Positions 43,770 through 58,448 are shown, counted from the stretch's first letter. The stretch: DNA of 59,787 nt from Brachybacterium epidermidis (GCF_015209585.1 NZ_JADEYR010000016.1:1-59787); one strand, 5' to 3'. A program made the numbers and translations. The notes: generated by a model from the sequence alone, not told the origin.

Positions 43770-45311
43770 GTGACCGACTCCCCTGATCCCTCGCTGGGCA
43801 ATCCGCTGCGCGATCCGCGCGACCGGCGGCTCCCGCTGATCGCCGGGCCCAGCTCGATGGTGATGTTCGGCGTCACCGGTGACCTGGCGCGCAAGAAGCT
43901 GCTGCCGGCGATCTACGACCTCACCCACCGCGGACTGCTGCCGCCCAGCTTCGGACTGGTGGGCTTCGGCCGCCGCGACTGGACGGACGAGGACTTCCAG
44001 GAGTACGTCCGCACGAGCGTCTCCGAGCACGCCCGCACCCCGTTCACCGACAGTGTGTTCGAGCAGCTGCGGGGCGGCCTGCGCTTCGTCACCGGCGAGT
44101 TCGACGACAAGGCCGCCTTCGACCGGCTCACCGAGGTGGTCTCCGAGCTGGACGCCACCCGTGGCACCGGTGGCAACCACGCCTTCTACCTGTCGATCCC
44201 CCCGAGCGCCTTCCCTCAGGTGTGCTCGCAGCTGGCCGATTCGGGCCTGAACACGCCCCGGGACGGCTCATGGCGCCGCGTGGTGATCGAGAAGCCCTTC
44301 GGGCACGACCTCGAATCGGCCCGCGAGCTCAACGACGTGGTGGAGAAGGTGTTCCGCCCGGAGGACGTCTTCCGCATCGACCACTACCTGGGCAAGGAGA
44401 CGGTGCAGAACATCCTGGCGCTGCGGTTCGCCAACCAGATGTTCGAGCCCGTGTGGAACGCCACGTACGTGGACCACGTGCAGATCACCATGGCCGAGGA
44501 CATCGGCATCGGCTCCCGCGCCGGCTACTACGACGGCATCGGCACCGCCCGGGACGTGATCCAGAACCACCTGCTGCAGCTGCTGGCGCTGACGGCCATG
44601 GAGGAGCCGGTCTCCTTCCGCGCCTCGGACCTGCGCGCGGAGAAGGAGAAGGTGCTCTCCGCGGTGGAGCTGCCGGAGGACCTCGCCGCGCACACCGCCC
44701 GAGGACAGTACGTGGGCGGCTGGCAGGGCGGGGAGGAGGTGGCCTCCTACCTCGAGGAGGACGGCATCCCCGCCGACTCCACCACCGAGACCTTCGCCGC
44801 GATCCGCCTGGACATCGCCACCCGTCGGTGGGCCGGGGTGCCGTTCTACCTGCGGGCCGGCAAGCGGCTGGGTCGCCGGGTCACGGAGATCGCGGTGATC
44901 CTCAAGCGTGCCCCGTTCCTGCCGTTCCGCTCCACCGACACCGCGGACCTGGGGCAGAACGCGATCGTGATCCGGGTGCAGCCCGACGAGGGCGTGACCA
45001 TGCGCTTCGGCTCCAAGGTGCCCGGCACCCAGATGGAGGTGAGGGATGTGACCATGGACTTCGCCTACGGCATGAACTTCACCGAGGAGTCCCCGGAGGC
45101 GTACGAGCGGCTGATCCTGGACATGCTCCTGGGCGATCCGCCGCTGTTCCCCCGTCAGAAGGAGGTGGAGCTGAGCTGGAAGATCCTCGACCCCATCACC
45201 GAGTACTGGGCCGAGAACATGAAGCCCGCCCCCTACCGCCCCGGATCCTGGGGCCCCGACACCGCACACGAGATGCTCGCCCGTGACGGGCGCACCTGGA
45301 GGCGACCGTGA
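43770..45311 (+). CDS. zwf: Glucose-6-phosphate 1-dehydrogenase
   Basis: 513 aa from GTG 43770, with AAAGGA 7 bases upstream. NADP-binding FGVTGDLARKKLLPA (about 32-46), the signature RIDHYLGKETVQN (about 202-214) with the substrate His/Lys, and the EKPFGHDL segment are all present. It oxidises glucose 6-phosphate to 6-phosphoglucono-lactone, producing NADPH. The stop overlaps the opcA::pgl start (GTGA), so the allosteric subunit and the lactonase are made together with it. Confidence 0.93.
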   Translation: MTDSPDPSLGNPLRDPRDRRLPLIAGPSSMVMFGVTGDLARKKLLPAIYDLTHRGLLPPSFGLVGFGRRDWTDEDFQEYVRTSVSEHARTPFTDSVFEQLRGGLRFVTGEFDDKAAFDRLTEVVSELDATRGTGGNHAFYLSIPPSAFPQVCSQLADSGLNTPRDGSWRRVVIEKPFGHDLESARELNDVVEKVFRPEDVFRIDHYLGKETVQNILALRFANQMFEPVWNATYVDHVQITMAEDIGIGSRAGYYDGIGTARDVIQNHLLQLLALTAMEEPVSFRASDLRAEKEKVLSAVELPEDLAAHTARGQYVGGWQGGEEVASYLEEDGIPADSTTETFAAIRLDIATRRWAGVPFYLRAGKRLGRRVTEIAVILKRAPFLPFRSTDTADLGQNAIVIRVQPDEGVTMRFGSKVPGTQMEVRDVTMDFAYGMNFTEESPEAYERLILDMLLGDPPLFPRQKEVELSWKILDPITEYWAENMKPAPYRPGSWGPDTAHEMLARDGRTWRRP

Positions 45312-47044
45312 TCACCACCCTGACCGACACCACCGCATCGGCCGTCGAGAAGAAGATGATGGAGATGCGGGAGACCTTCGGCGCCACCACCATCGGCCGG
45401 GTCCTCACCCTCATCATCGTCGCTACCGGCGAGGACGTCGACGGACCGGTCGAGGCCGCCGTGCACGCCAGTCACGAGCACCCCGCGCGCGTGATCGTGG
45501 TGGACACCGAGCCCGATGCCGACAGCAGCGGCCTGGACGCCGAGGTGCGGGTGGGCCGCGACGCCGGGGCCGGGGAGATCGTGATCCTGCGTGCCCGCGG
45601 AGAGATCCTGTACTCCCTGGACACCCTGATCATGCCGCTGCTGCTGCCGGACGCACCGATCGTCACCTGGTGGCCCGACGGCGCCCCCTCCTCCCCCGTC
45701 CACGACGTGCTGGGCTCGATGTCGCAGCGGCGCATCACCGATGCCGCCTCCTGTGAGGATCCGCTGGCCACCCTCAAGCGGCTGCGCCGCGGGTACGCCA
45801 GCGGCGACTCGGACCTCGCCTGGTCGCGGCTGACCAACTGGCGCGGTCTGGTGGCCAGCGTGTTCGAGATCCCCCCGGCCACCACGCCCTCGAGCATCCG
45901 TGTCGTGGGCCACGAGGAGGATCCCTCCGTCGTGCTGATGGCCGCCTGGCTCGAGCAGGCCCTGGACCTCGACGTCGAGATCACCGCCCCCGGCGTGGGC
46001 GAGGCCGACGGCTCCGGGGTGCTGGGTGTGCATCTCACCCGCGGCGACGGCACCATCTCCCTGGCGCGCACCCCGGGCAAGAACGGCGACGAGGATGCCA
46101 TCGTGATGAGCCTGCCCGGCGATGAGTCCGGGCAGCACGTCACCCTGCCCCGCCGCTCGCTGAACGAGCTGCTGGCCGAGGAGCTGCGGCGCCTGGACCC
46201 GGACGAGGTGTACGGCGAGGTGCTCGCCCACGCCTTCAGCGGCATCGAGGACGCCGCCGTGTACGCCGGCGGCAAGCCCGATCCGCACGATCGCGTGCTC
46301 GCGGACGCCGATGCCGTCGCCGAGGCCGCCGCCGAGGATGCAGCCGGTCATCTCGCCGCGGCCCTCGCGGAGACGGGCACCGCCCACCTGGTGGTCACCG
46401 GCGGCAGCGTGGGCACCAGGGCCGCCGCGGCCCTGCCGAAGGCCCTGCAGGCCGCGGTGAAGAAGGCGGCCGACATCGAGGGGCTGCACGTGTGGTGGGG
46501 CGATGAGCGTTTCGTCGACCCCGAGTCCGAGGACCGCAACGAGAGGCAGGTGCGCGAAAGCCTGCTGGTGCCGCTGCTTGAGGCGGGGATGCCCGAGAAG
46601 AACGTGCATCCGATGCCCTCCCCCGCGGACGGCGTCTCCCGCGAGGAGGGAGCCGCCTGGTACGGGCAGCAGCTCGACCTGGCCGGCGGCGACCAGCCCT
46701 TCCGCACGCGCGGGCGTGCGTTCTTCGACGTGCTGTGGCTGGGCATGGGCCCCGATGGGCACGTGGCATCCCTGTTCCCGGAGCACCCCGATCAGCGCGA
46801 GACCGGTGCCAGCGCGGTGGGTGTGGACGACTCCCCCAAGCCTCCCGCCGAGCGCATCTCCCTCACCTGGCCGGTGCTGAACTCCGCGCGGCACGTGGGC
46901 TTCCTGGCGGCGGGGAAGGACAAGGCCGAGGCCGCGGCCCGCGCGCACGGGCAGATCGACCCGTGGATCACGCCCGCCTCAGCGGTGCGGGGGCTGGAGA
47001 GCACCGTGTGGTACCTCGATGAGGCCGCAGCGAAGGACCTCTGA
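45308..47044 (+). CDS. opcA-pgl: Fused OpcA (G6PD assembly protein) and 6-phosphogluconolactonase
   Basis: 578 aa in one uninterrupted frame. Residues about 1-315 are OpcA: RVLTLIIVA, an HPARVIVVD strand, LLLPDAPIVTWWPDGAP and DLAWSRLTNWRGLVA are all hallmarks. Residues about 325-578 are a complete 6-phosphogluconolactonase of the DevB/NagB fold: LVVTGGSVGTRA, HVWWGDERFVD, GMGPDGHVASLFPEH and the late RISLTWPVLNSARHV. OpcA stabilises and activates glucose-6-phosphate dehydrogenase, and Pgl hydrolyses its product. In most actinobacteria these are separate neighbouring genes. The join near 46270 shows no leftover stop or start, so I read it as a true fusion. GTG 45308 overlaps the zwf stop codon. 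Confidence 0.88.
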   Translation: MITTLTDTTASAVEKKMMEMRETFGATTIGRVLTLIIVATGEDVDGPVEAAVHASHEHPARVIVVDTEPDADSSGLDAEVRVGRDAGAGEIVILRARGEILYSLDTLIMPLLLPDAPIVTWWPDGAPSSPVHDVLGSMSQRRITDAASCEDPLATLKRLRRGYASGDSDLAWSRLTNWRGLVASVFEIPPATTPSSIRVVGHEEDPSVVLMAAWLEQALDLDVEITAPGVGEADGSGVLGVHLTRGDGTISLARTPGKNGDEDAIVMSLPGDESGQHVTLPRRSLNELLAEELRRLDPDEVYGEVLAHAFSGIEDAAVYAGGKPDPHDRVLADADAVAEAAAEDAAGHLAAALAETGTAHLVVTGGSVGTRAAAALPKALQAAVKKAADIEGLHVWWGDERFVDPESEDRNERQVRESLLVPLLEAGMPEKNVHPMPSPADGVSREEGAAWYGQQLDLAGGDQPFRTRGRAFFDVLWLGMGPDGHVASLFPEHPDQRETGASAVGVDDSPKPPAERISLTWPVLNSARHVGFLAAGKDKAEAAARAHGQIDPWITPASAVRGLESTVWYLDEAAAKDL

Positions 47045-47070
47045 GCGGGCCTCTCAGGAAGGCCTGGGGG

Positions 47071-47319
47071 TCAGAGCACGCGCTCGATGATCCCCAGGCC
47101 GATGCAGCAGGCGCCCCAGGCCAGGGCCATGCCCACAGTGAGGCGGTTCAGGTTGCGCTCGGCGACGCCGGAGGCGCTCGCGGTGGAGGACACGCCTCCG
47201 CCGAACATGTCCGACAGGCCGCCGCCGCGCCCCTTGTGCAGCAGCACCAGCAGGACCAGCAGGAGGCTGGTCACGGCCAGCAGCACCTGCAGGATGAGCT
47301 TGATCAGGGGCAGATCCAC
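47071..47319 (-). CDS. secG: Preprotein translocase subunit SecG
   Basis: 82 aa from GTG 47319. Two membrane helices (about 4-25 and 56-76) frame the conserved cytosolic loop HKGRGGGLSDMFGGG. Auxiliary subunit of SecYEG. The position after tpiA is the standard actinobacterial order. It converges on opcA::pgl with 26 bp between stop codons. Confidence 0.9.
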   Translation of the reverse strand: MDLPLIKLILQVLLAVTSLLLVLLVLLHKGRGGGLSDMFGGGVSSTASASGVAERNLNRLTVGMALAWGACCIGLGIIERVL

Positions 47320-47385
47320 GAGGACAGAACCTTCTTCTCGGGTGGCTCCGGGGAGCGGGCGGACCGATCCAGCATACGCCACGGA

Positions 47386-47406
47386 CCGGGCCCCGAAGAG
47401 GCCCGG
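47386..47406 (-). terminator. Hairpin between tpiA and secG
   Basis: Perfect 7-bp stem CCGGGCC/GGCCCGG with loop CCGAAGA, downstream of tpiA in the leftward direction. It may partly terminate the gap-pgk-tpiA transcript before secG. Confidence 0.5.
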
Positions 47407-47442
47407 CCCGTGTGATGCGAGCAGTGCTCGCTCAGGCAGCGG

Positions 47443-48216
47443 TCAGCCCTGGTAGCCGACGATCTTGGCGAACTCCTCGGCCTTCAGCGAGGCGCCGCCC
47501 ACGAGGGCGCCGTCGACGTCCTCCTTGGTCATCAGCTCAGCCACGTTGGAGGACTTCACGCTGCCGCCGTACAGCACCCGCAGGGCCTCGGCGGTGGCGT
47601 CCCCATGCTTGGTGCGCACCAGGTCGCGGATGGCGGCGCACACCTCCTGGGCGTCGTCCGGGGTGGCGACCTCGCCGGTGCCGATGGCCCACACGGGCTC
47701 GTAGGCCACGACGACCTTGGCGACCTCATCGGCCGAGAGACCCTCGATGCCGCCCTCGAGCTGCGCAAGGGTGTACTCGACCTGCTTGCCGGCCTTGCGC
47801 TCCTCCAGCGGCTCGCCCACGCACAGGATCGGGGACAGGCCCACCGCCAGGGCGGCCTTCACCTTGGCGCCCGTGACCTGCTCGTCCTCACCGTGGTACT
47901 CGCGGCGCTCCGAGTGGCCCACGGCCACGTAGGTGCAGCCCAGCGCCGTGAGCATGCTGCCGGAGATCTCCCCGGTGTACGCGCCGGACTCGTGCGCGGA
48001 GATGTCCTGGGCGCCGTAGGCGATGGGCAGCTTGCTGGCCTCGACGGCGGTCTGGACGGTGCGGATGTTCACGAAGGGCGGCAGCACGGCGGCCTCGACG
48101 GCCTCGGTGTCGACCTCGCGCAGGGCCTCGCCCAGCTCCTCCACCAGGGACAGGCCCTGCTTCCAGTCCAGGTTCATCTTCCAGTTGCCCGCCATCAGCG
48201 GGGTGCGGGTGGTCAC
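47443..48216 (-). CDS. tpiA: Triose-phosphate isomerase
   Basis: 257 aa TIM barrel. GNWKMN (about 10-15) has the catalytic Lys, GHSERR (about 100-105) the electrophilic His, and [11 protein letters not shown] (about 171-181) the catalytic Glu; KTEDV-like [16 protein letters not shown] closes the phosphate site. Interconverts dihydroxyacetone phosphate and glyceraldehyde 3-phosphate. GTG 48216 overlaps the pgk stop codon by 4 bp. Confidence 0.95.
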   Translation of the reverse strand: MTTRTPLMAGNWKMNLDWKQGLSLVEELGEALREVDTEAVEAAVLPPFVNIRTVQTAVEASKLPIAYGAQDISAHESGAYTGEISGSMLTALGCTYVAVGHSERREYHGEDEQVTGAKVKAALAVGLSPILCVGEPLEERKAGKQVEYTLAQLEGGIEGLSADEVAKVVVAYEPVWAIGTGEVATPDDAQEVCAAIRDLVRTKHGDATAEALRVLYGGSVKSSNVAELMTKEDVDGALVGGASLKAEEFAKIVGYQG

Positions 48217-49415
48217 TTGGTGCCCTCCTCGAGGATCGCGATGCCCGGCAGCTCCTTGCCCTCGATCAGCTCGAGGCTCGCACCGCCGCCGGTGGAGATG
48301 TGCGAGAACACGGATTCGTCGAATCCGAGGTTGCGGACGGCCGAGGCGGAGTCGCCGCCGCCGACCACGGTGAAGCCCTCGGCCTCGGACATGGCCCTCG
48401 CCACGGCCTTGGTGCCCTCGGCGAACTTCTCGAACTCGAAGACCCCCATGGGGCCGTTCCAGAACACGGTGGCCGCATCCTCGATCTTGGAGGCGAACAG
48501 CTCGGCCGTCTTCGGGCCGATGTCCATGCCCTCCTGGTCCGCGGGGATGCCGTCGGCACCGACCACGGTGGGCTCGGCGTCGGCGGAAAACTCCGCGGCC
48601 ACCACGTTGTCCACCGGCAGGATCAGCTCGACGCCCTGCTTCTCGGCGCGCTCCATGTATTCGCGCACGGTGTCGATCTTCTCCTCGTCCAGCAGGGACT
48701 GGCCGATCTCGTACCCCTTGGCCTTCTGGAAGGTGTACGCCATGCCGCCGCCGATGAGGATGCGGTCGGCCTTGCCGAGCAGGTTGTCGATCACGGCGAG
48801 CTTGTCGGCGACCTTGGCGCCGCCGAGCACCACCACGAAGGGGCGTGCGGGTTCGTCGGTCACCTTGCGCAGGGACTCGACCTCCTTGAGCACCAGCTCA
48901 CCGGCGGCCGAGGGCAGCAGGGTGGCCAGCTCGTACACGGAGGCCTGCTTGCGGTGCACCACACCGAAGCCGTCGGAGACGTAGGCATCGCCCATGTCTG
49001 CGATGGCCTGCGCGAACACGCGACGCTCGGCCTCGTCCTTCGCGGTCTCCCCGGGGTTGAAGCGCAGGTTCTCCAGCAGGGCGATGCCACCCTCCTCGAG
49101 GCCTTCCACGGTGCTGCGGGCAGAATCGCCCACGGTGTCCGTGGCGAAGGCCACCTCGGTACCCAGCAGCTCACCCAGGCGGGAGACCACGGGCTTGAGG
49201 GAGTACTTCTCCTGCGGTGCGCCCTTGGGGCGGCCCAGGTGGGAGATCACGACCACCTTTGCGCCTGCGTCCAGCAGGCGCTTCAGGGTGGGGACGGCGG
49301 CGCGGATGCGGCCGTCGTCGGTGATGGTGGTGCCGTCCAGCGGCACGTTCAGATCAGCTCGGACGATCACGCGCTTTCCGCGCAGATCTCCGAGGGAGTC
49401 GATGGTCTTGAGCAC
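48213..49415 (-). CDS. pgk: Phosphoglycerate kinase
   Basis: 400 aa from GTG 49415, with GAAGGAG 5 bases upstream. [14 protein letters not shown] (about 15-28) with the substrate-binding Arg/Asp/Asn, ISHLGRPKG (about 60-68), [24 protein letters not shown] and the nucleotide loop [11 protein letters not shown] are in the standard order. Makes ATP from 1,3-bisphosphoglycerate. Its 3' end overlaps tpiA, and a hairpin separates it from gap. Confidence 0.95.
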   Translation of the reverse strand: MLKTIDSLGDLRGKRVIVRADLNVPLDGTTITDDGRIRAAVPTLKRLLDAGAKVVVISHLGRPKGAPQEKYSLKPVVSRLGELLGTEVAFATDTVGDSARSTVEGLEEGGIALLENLRFNPGETAKDEAERRVFAQAIADMGDAYVSDGFGVVHRKQASVYELATLLPSAAGELVLKEVESLRKVTDEPARPFVVVLGGAKVADKLAVIDNLLGKADRILIGGGMAYTFQKAKGYEIGQSLLDEEKIDTVREYMERAEKQGVELILPVDNVVAAEFSADAEPTVVGADGIPADQEGMDIGPKTAELFASKIEDAATVFWNGPMGVFEFEKFAEGTKAVARAMSEAEGFTVVGGGDSASAVRNLGFDESVFSHISTGGGASLELIEGKELPGIAILEEGTK

Positions 49416-49454
49416 TGCGTCTCCTTCAGGAGAGTGATGAGTGGTGATGACAGC

Positions 49455-49501
49455 GGAGCCCGCCCGGTGCTCCACCCACAGGGCGGCGCCGGACGGGCTC
49501 C
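49455..49501 (-). terminator. Hairpin between gap and pgk
   Basis: 8-bp stem GGAGCCCG/CGGGCTCC plus an inner CGG/CCG step with a loop of about 20 bases, in the leftward gap-pgk direction. Likely to reduce read-through from the highly expressed gap gene into pgk. Confidence 0.5.
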
Positions 49502-49517
49502 GTGAGAACCGTCAGGT

Positions 49518-50624
<1,107 letters not shown>

Positions 50625-50627
50625 CTA

Positions 50628-51626
50628 TCAATCCCTGCCGTCGGGCGACGGCGGCAATTGGTCCTCGTCCACGACTTCCTCGGTGCCTGGCACGCCCAGT
50701 TCCTCGGCGCGCTTGTCCGCCATGGCCAGCAGACGGCGGATGCGACCGGCCACGGCGTCCTTGGTCAGCGGCGGGTCAGCCAGACGGCCCAGCTCCTCGA
50801 GGCTGGCCTGCCGGTTCTCCAGCCGCAGCCGCCCCGCGGAGAGCAGGTGCTCGGGGACCTCGTCGCCCAGGATCTCCAGGGCCCGCTGCACCCGCTGACC
50901 TGCGGCGACAGCTGCTCGTGCGGAGCGGCGCAGGTTGGCGTCGTCGAAGTTGGCCAGGCGGTGCGCGGTGGCCCGCACTTCACGCCGGGTGCGGTGCTCC
51001 TCCCAGGTCAGGACGGTGCGGTGGGCTCCCATCCTGGTGAGCAGGGCGGAGATCGCATCGCCGTCGCGCAGGACCACTCGGTCACCGCCTCGGGCCTCGC
51101 GGGCCTTGGCGGCCACCCCCAGCCTGCGCGCTGCACCCACCATCGCCAGCGCCACCTCGGGCCCCGGGCAGAACAGTTCCAGTGCCGCGGAGCGGCCGGG
51201 CTCGGTCAGGGACCCCCGGGCCAGGAAAGCACCGCGCCAGGCGGCCTCCGCATCGACTGCGGCTCCCCCGACGACGGCCGGTGGCATGCCCCGCACGGGG
51301 CGGCCGCGCGAGTCGAGCAGGCCGGTCTGGCGGGCGAGCATCCCGCCCTCACGCTCGACCCGCACGATGTAGCGGGTGCTGCGGCGGATACCGGATGGGG
51401 CCAGCACGGCCAGTTCGGCACGATGCCCGTACATCTCGGCGATGATGCCGTGGAGCCTGCGCGCCACGGCCGCGGAGTCCAGCTCGGCCTCGACCACGAC
51501 CTGCCCGCCCACCAGGTGCAGGCCACCGGCGAAGCGCAGCATCGCCGACGCCTCGGCCTTGCGTGCGGAAGGGCGCGTCACCTCCAGGTGGCTCAGCTCC
51601 TCCTTGGCGTCAGCGGTCAGGGCCAT
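50628..51626 (-). CDS. whiA: DNA-binding protein WhiA
   Basis: 332 aa. Residues about 1-200 form a degenerate LAGLIDADG homing-endonuclease-like domain ([24 protein letters not shown] [11 protein letters not shown]), and about 220-310 a helix-turn-helix domain ([35 protein letters not shown]). It is a sporulation/cell-division regulator in Streptomyces and conserved in non-sporulating Gram-positives. ATG 51626 lies inside the yvcK end (17-bp overlap), so the two are coupled. Confidence 0.93.
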   Translation of the reverse strand: MALTADAKEELSHLEVTRPSARKAEASAMLRFAGGLHLVGGQVVVEAELDSAAVARRLHGIIAEMYGHRAELAVLAPSGIRRSTRYIVRVEREGGMLARQTGLLDSRGRPVRGMPPAVVGGAAVDAEAAWRGAFLARGSLTEPGRSAALELFCPGPEVALAMVGAARRLGVAAKAREARGGDRVVLRDGDAISALLTRMGAHRTVLTWEEHRTRREVRATAHRLANFDDANLRRSARAAVAAGQRVQRALEILGDEVPEHLLSAGRLRLENRQASLEELGRLADPPLTKDAVAGRIRRLLAMADKRAEELGVPGTEEVVDEDQLPPSPDGRD

Positions 51627-52719
51627 TGGTGTCCTCCTGTGCTGGGGTCGTCTCGGGCGCAGCGGCAGTGATCGGGGCAGGGTCGGCGGTGACATCCCCC
51701 ACCACGTCGTCGAAGAGGTCGCGGTACGCGGCGGCCAGCCGCACCGGGTCGTGGTTCGGGGAGCCGTCCCCCACGCTGACCTGGCGCAGCAGCACCCTGA
51801 GCCCTCGACGCTGCGCGGCCTGGGCGAGCTCCGAGGCGTCCTCCAGCGCCGTGGGATCGGCGATCAGGGCATCGAAGCGTGTGCCTGTCGCGTGCTCCAG
51901 CACGGCGTCCAGCAGGTTCTGGCTGGTCATCCCCTCGGCCTCCTGCTGTCCCACCGAGAGGTTCATCGTGATGCAGCGCCGCGCCGCGCTGGCCCGGATG
52001 GCCTCGGCGATCTCGGGGATCATCAGGTGCGGGAGCACCGAGGTGTACCAGGAACCGGGGCCGACGATGATCCAGTCGGCGCGCTCGATGGCGTCCAGCG
52101 TGGCCTGGGGGACCCTCGGACGGGGCGGGTCCAGGCGCAGCGCCTCGACCTTGCCCTCCGCCGTCGCGACCTGCCACTGGCCGGCCACGGTGCGCACCGT
52201 GCCGTCGGCGCCGCGCACGTCCGCCTCGATGTCCAGGGGGTCCAGCGCCATCGGGAGCACGCGACCGCGGGCACCGAGCAGCTCGGCCATCTGGTCCAGG
52301 CCCTCGATCGGGTCCTCGAGGATCTGCCACAGGGCCACGATCATCAGGTTCCCCAGGGAGTGGCCGTCGAGCTGGCCCTCGGTGGAGAAGCGGTGCTGGA
52401 TGACATCGCCCCAGATGGAGCCCCAGTCGGAGTCCTCGCACAGTGCGGCCAGTGCCATCCGCAGGTCCCCGGGGGGCAGCACCGGGATCTCGTTGCGGAT
52501 GCGACCGGAGGAGCCGCCGTTGTCGGCGACGGTGACCACGGCGGTGATCTCGTCGGCCAGCAGGCGCAGCGCACGCAGGTTGGAGGCCAGGCCGTGCCCG
52601 CCGCCCAGCGCGACCACGCGCATCGGCTCGTCGGGGCTGTCACGACGCCCGCGGCGGGCGCTGGAGGAGCGGTCGGCGGTGCGCAGGCGGCCCCCGCCCT
52701 TGCGGTGGGCGATGCTCAT
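51610..52719 (-). CDS. yvcK: YvcK/CofD-like gluconeogenesis factor
   Basis: 369 aa. [18 protein letters not shown] (about 35-52) is the nucleotide-sugar-binding loop, [12 protein letters not shown] (about 64-75) and [12 protein letters not shown] (about 82-93) follow, and [16 protein letters not shown] completes the CofD-like core. YvcK binds UDP-sugars and controls cell-wall precursor metabolism. The N-terminal 30 residues and the C-terminal 25 are low-complexity. Overlaps rapZ by 4 bp and whiA by 17 bp. Confidence 0.93.
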   Translation of the reverse strand: MSIAHRKGGGRLRTADRSSSARRGRRDSPDEPMRVVALGGGHGLASNLRALRLLADEITAVVTVADNGGSSGRIRNEIPVLPPGDLRMALAALCEDSDWGSIWGDVIQHRFSTEGQLDGHSLGNLMIVALWQILEDPIEGLDQMAELLGARGRVLPMALDPLDIEADVRGADGTVRTVAGQWQVATAEGKVEALRLDPPRPRVPQATLDAIERADWIIVGPGSWYTSVLPHLMIPEIAEAIRASAARRCITMNLSVGQQEAEGMTSQNLLDAVLEHATGTRFDALIADPTALEDASELAQAAQRRGLRVLLRQVSVGDGSPNHDPVRLAAAYRDLFDDVVGDVTADPAPITAAAPETTPAQEDTNGPDR

Positions 52720-53651
52720 TCCCGCCCCAGATCCCGGTGACGGATGCGCACGGCGTGACCCGCTCGCCGCAGCTCCTCACCGATCCGCTCGGAGATCGCC
52801 ACCGAGGGGTGCTTGCCGCCCGTGCAGCCGATCGCCAGTGTGGTGGAGTGCTTGTTCTCCGTGGTGTAGCCGCGCAGCACGGGGGTGATCATCTCCAGGT
52901 AGCGGTCCACGAACTCGGCGGCGTTGGCGTCTCCGAGCACGAACTCGGAGACCTCCCGGTCGGTGCCGCGCAGCGCCTTCAGCTCGGGCACCCAGTAGGG
53001 GTTGGGGATGAAGCGGACATCGCTGACGTGGTCGGCCTCCAGGGGGATCCCGTACTTGAAGCCGAAGGACAGCATCGTCACCGTGAGCTGCTGCTCCGCC
53101 CGCGTGCCGAAGGTGGAGCGCATCTTCATGGTGAGCTCATGGACGTTCAGCGGGGAGGTGTCGATGACCACGTCGGCCGTGCGGCGGTAGGGGGCCAGCA
53201 GCTCGCGCTCGCGTCGGATGCCCTCCAGCACTCCCTCCTCCCCCTGCATCGGGTGGGGTCGGCGCACGGAGTCGAACCGCCGCACCAGGGTGGCCTCATC
53301 GGCGGTCAGGAACACCAGGCGCAGCCGCACATCGGATCGGCGCAGCTGGGCGACGACGCCGGCGAGCTCGCCGAAGAACGGCCCGGAGCGGGGGTCCACC
53401 ACGACGGCGAAGCGGTTGTCGCGGCCCTCGGCCGTGGCCTGCAGCTCGTACAGCGTGGGGATCAGCTGCGGGACGATGTTGTAGACCACGTACCACCCGA
53501 GGTCCTCGAGCGCGTGCGCCGCGGTCTCGCGGCCCGCGCCGGCCAGGCCGGTGATGATGATGATCTCCCCGCTCGGGCGGCGCTCCCCCGCAGCGGCGGG
53601 CGGGTCCGCCTCTGGCGCTGCGGCATCGGTGGGCGCGTCGTCGGTGCTCAC
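52716..53651 (-). CDS. rapZ: RapZ/YvcJ-family nucleotide-binding protein
   Basis: 311 aa from GTG 53651, preferred because AAGGAG lies 6 bases upstream; ATG 53696 would overlap uvrC. The N-terminal P-loop region GLAGAGRETAAHALEDLGWYVV (35-56) deviates from the usual G-x-S-G-x-G-K/R-S-T. The C-terminal RNA-binding-like part contains LSFGFKYGIPLEADHVSDVRFIPNP and GCTGGKHPSVAI. In E. coli RapZ regulates glmS mRNA decay; in Gram-positives YvcJ affects competence. The cluster uvrC-rapZ-yvcK-whiA is conserved across Gram-positives. Confidence 0.9.
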   Translation of the reverse strand: MSTDDAPTDAAAPEADPPAAAGERRPSGEIIIITGLAGAGRETAAHALEDLGWYVVYNIVPQLIPTLYELQATAEGRDNRFAVVVDPRSGPFFGELAGVVAQLRRSDVRLRLVFLTADEATLVRRFDSVRRPHPMQGEEGVLEGIRRERELLAPYRRTADVVIDTSPLNVHELTMKMRSTFGTRAEQQLTVTMLSFGFKYGIPLEADHVSDVRFIPNPYWVPELKALRGTDREVSEFVLGDANAAEFVDRYLEMITPVLRGYTTENKHSTTLAIGCTGGKHPSVAISERIGEELRRAGHAVRIRHRDLGRE

Positions 53652-53688
53652 GTGCTGCTCCTTCTGCTCGAGGGGGTTCTCGGGGCGG

Positions 53689-55587
53689 TCAGCCATCGAT
53701 GATCTCACCGGTGGCCATGTCCACGGCCACGTCCTGAGGCTCATCGGATCGTAGCGCGCTGCTGATCTGTGCAGCGAGGGACGGGCCGATCCCCGCGACC
53801 TCCTGCAGCTGCTCGACCTCGGCCTCGCGGATGGCCCTCACGGTCACGAAGCGGTCCAGCAGAGCGCGGCGACGTGCCGGCCCCAGACCGGGAATGCCGT
53901 CGAGTGCGCTGGCCTGCATGGCGCGCCCCCGCTTCGAGCGGTGGTAGGAGATCGCGAAGCGGTGCGCCTCGTCCCGCAGGCGCTGCACCAGGAACAGGGC
54001 CTCGCTGGTGCGCGGCAGGATCACGGGGTGCTCGTCCCCGGGCAGCCAGATCTCCTCGAGACGCTTGGCGATCCCGGCCAGCGCGATGTCGGTGATGCCG
54101 AGCTCGTCGAGCACGCGCTGGGCCGCGGCGACCTGGGCGGGGCCGCCGTCCACCAGGATCAGCGAGGGCGGGTAGGCGAAGCGGCGCTTCTGGTCCTCGG
54201 ACTCCGGCTCGGGCGGGTCCAGGTGGTGCCTCAGCCGCCGGGTGAGCACATCGTGCATGGAGGCGGTGTCGTCCCGGGCGGCGGCGCCGGTCACGGAGAA
54301 CCGCCGGTACTCGCTCTTGCGGGGCAGGCCGTCCTCGAACACCACCATGGAGCCCACCACGTTGGTTCCCTGGGAGTGGGAGATGTCGAAGCACTCGATG
54401 CGCAGCGGGGGCTCTGCCAGCTCCAGCGCCTCGGCCAGGTCCTCCAGGGCCTTGGTGCGGGCGGTGAGGTCGCCGGTGCGGCGCAGGCGGTGCAGCCGCA
54501 GCGCCTCCTCGGCGTTGGCGGTGACGGTGGCCAGCAGGTCCTTCTTCTCCCCGCGGCGGGGCACTCGGATCTCGGTGCGCGCTCCCAGCAGGGCCTGGAC
54601 CTGGTCCTGGTTGGCGGGGACGGAGGTGACCAGCACCTCCCGGGGGGCGGTGGCCTCCGCGTAGAGCGTGGTGAGGGCGCGCTCCATGAGATCGGCGGGG
54701 CTGGAGTCGTCGAGGATCTCGGCGATCCAGCCCCGCTGGCCCCGGATCCTGCCTCCGCGCACGTGGAAGACCTGCACGGAGGCCTCCAGCTCGTCCTGCA
54801 CCATGCCCACCAGGTCGGCGTCGGTGGCGTCGGAGAGCACCACCGAGTTCTTCTCCATCACCTTGTCCAGGGCGATCAGGTCGTCCCGCAGGGCGGCCGC
54901 TGCCTCGTAGTCCATGGCCGCGGCCGCGTCCTTCATCTGCCGTTGGATGCGCCGCGTGTAGGTGGAGGTGTTGCCGGCCATGAAGTCGCAGAACTGCTCG
55001 GCCAGCTCCCGGTGCTCGGCCACGGAGATCTCGCCCACGCAGGGCGCTGCGCACTTGCCGATGAAGCCCAGCAGGCAGGGCCGCCCCGAGCGCTCGGCGC
55101 GCCGGTACACCCCGGCGCTGCACGATCGGATGGAGAACACCCGCAGCATCAGGTCGAGGGTCTCGCGGATCGCCCACACCTGCGTGTACGGGCCGAAGAC
55201 GCGATCGCCCTTGCGGGGCGTGCGGCGGGTGATGTGCACCCGCGGCACCTCCTCCCCCATAGTCACCACCAGGTACGGGTAGGACTTGTCGTCGCGGAAC
55301 TTGACGTTGAACCGCGGGTCGAACTCCTTGATCCAGGTGTACTCCAGGGTGAGGGCCTCCACTTCGGTGCCCACCACCGTCCACTCCACGGAGGAGGCGG
55401 TGGTGACCATGCGCCGCGTGCGCTCGTGCAGCACCGCGAGGTCCTGGAAGTAGTTGGTCAGGCGCTGCCGCAGGTTCTTCGCCTTGCCCACGTAGATCAC
55501 GCGGCCGTCGTCGTCCCTGAACCGGTACACCCCCGGCGAGGTGGGGATGGACCCGGTGGCGGGCCGGTAGGTGGCGGGATCGGCCAT
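53689..55587 (-). CDS. uvrC: Excinuclease ABC subunit C
   Basis: 632 aa. GIY-YIG nuclease at about 12-95 ([20 protein letters not shown]), a Cys-rich linker with [20 protein letters not shown] domain near residue 215 ([20 protein letters not shown]), RNase-H-like 5' incision domain ([20 protein letters not shown]) and C-terminal helix-hairpin-helix repeats ([29 protein letters not shown]). Performs both incisions in nucleotide excision repair. It starts 2 bp after the uvrA stop codon. Confidence 0.95.
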   Translation of the reverse strand: MADPATYRPATGSIPTSPGVYRFRDDDGRVIYVGKAKNLRQRLTNYFQDLAVLHERTRRMVTTASSVEWTVVGTEVEALTLEYTWIKEFDPRFNVKFRDDKSYPYLVVTMGEEVPRVHITRRTPRKGDRVFGPYTQVWAIRETLDLMLRVFSIRSCSAGVYRRAERSGRPCLLGFIGKCAAPCVGEISVAEHRELAEQFCDFMAGNTSTYTRRIQRQMKDAAAAMDYEAAAALRDDLIALDKVMEKNSVVLSDATDADLVGMVQDELEASVQVFHVRGGRIRGQRGWIAEILDDSSPADLMERALTTLYAEATAPREVLVTSVPANQDQVQALLGARTEIRVPRRGEKKDLLATVTANAEEALRLHRLRRTGDLTARTKALEDLAEALELAEPPLRIECFDISHSQGTNVVGSMVVFEDGLPRKSEYRRFSVTGAAARDDTASMHDVLTRRLRHHLDPPEPESEDQKRRFAYPPSLILVDGGPAQVAAAQRVLDELGITDIALAGIAKRLEEIWLPGDEHPVILPRTSEALFLVQRLRDEAHRFAISYHRSKRGRAMQASALDGIPGLGPARRRALLDRFVTVRAIREAEVEQLQEVAGIGPSLAAQISSALRSDEPQDVAVDMATGEIIDG

Positions 55588-55589
55588 GC

Positions 55590-58448
<2,859 letters not shown>

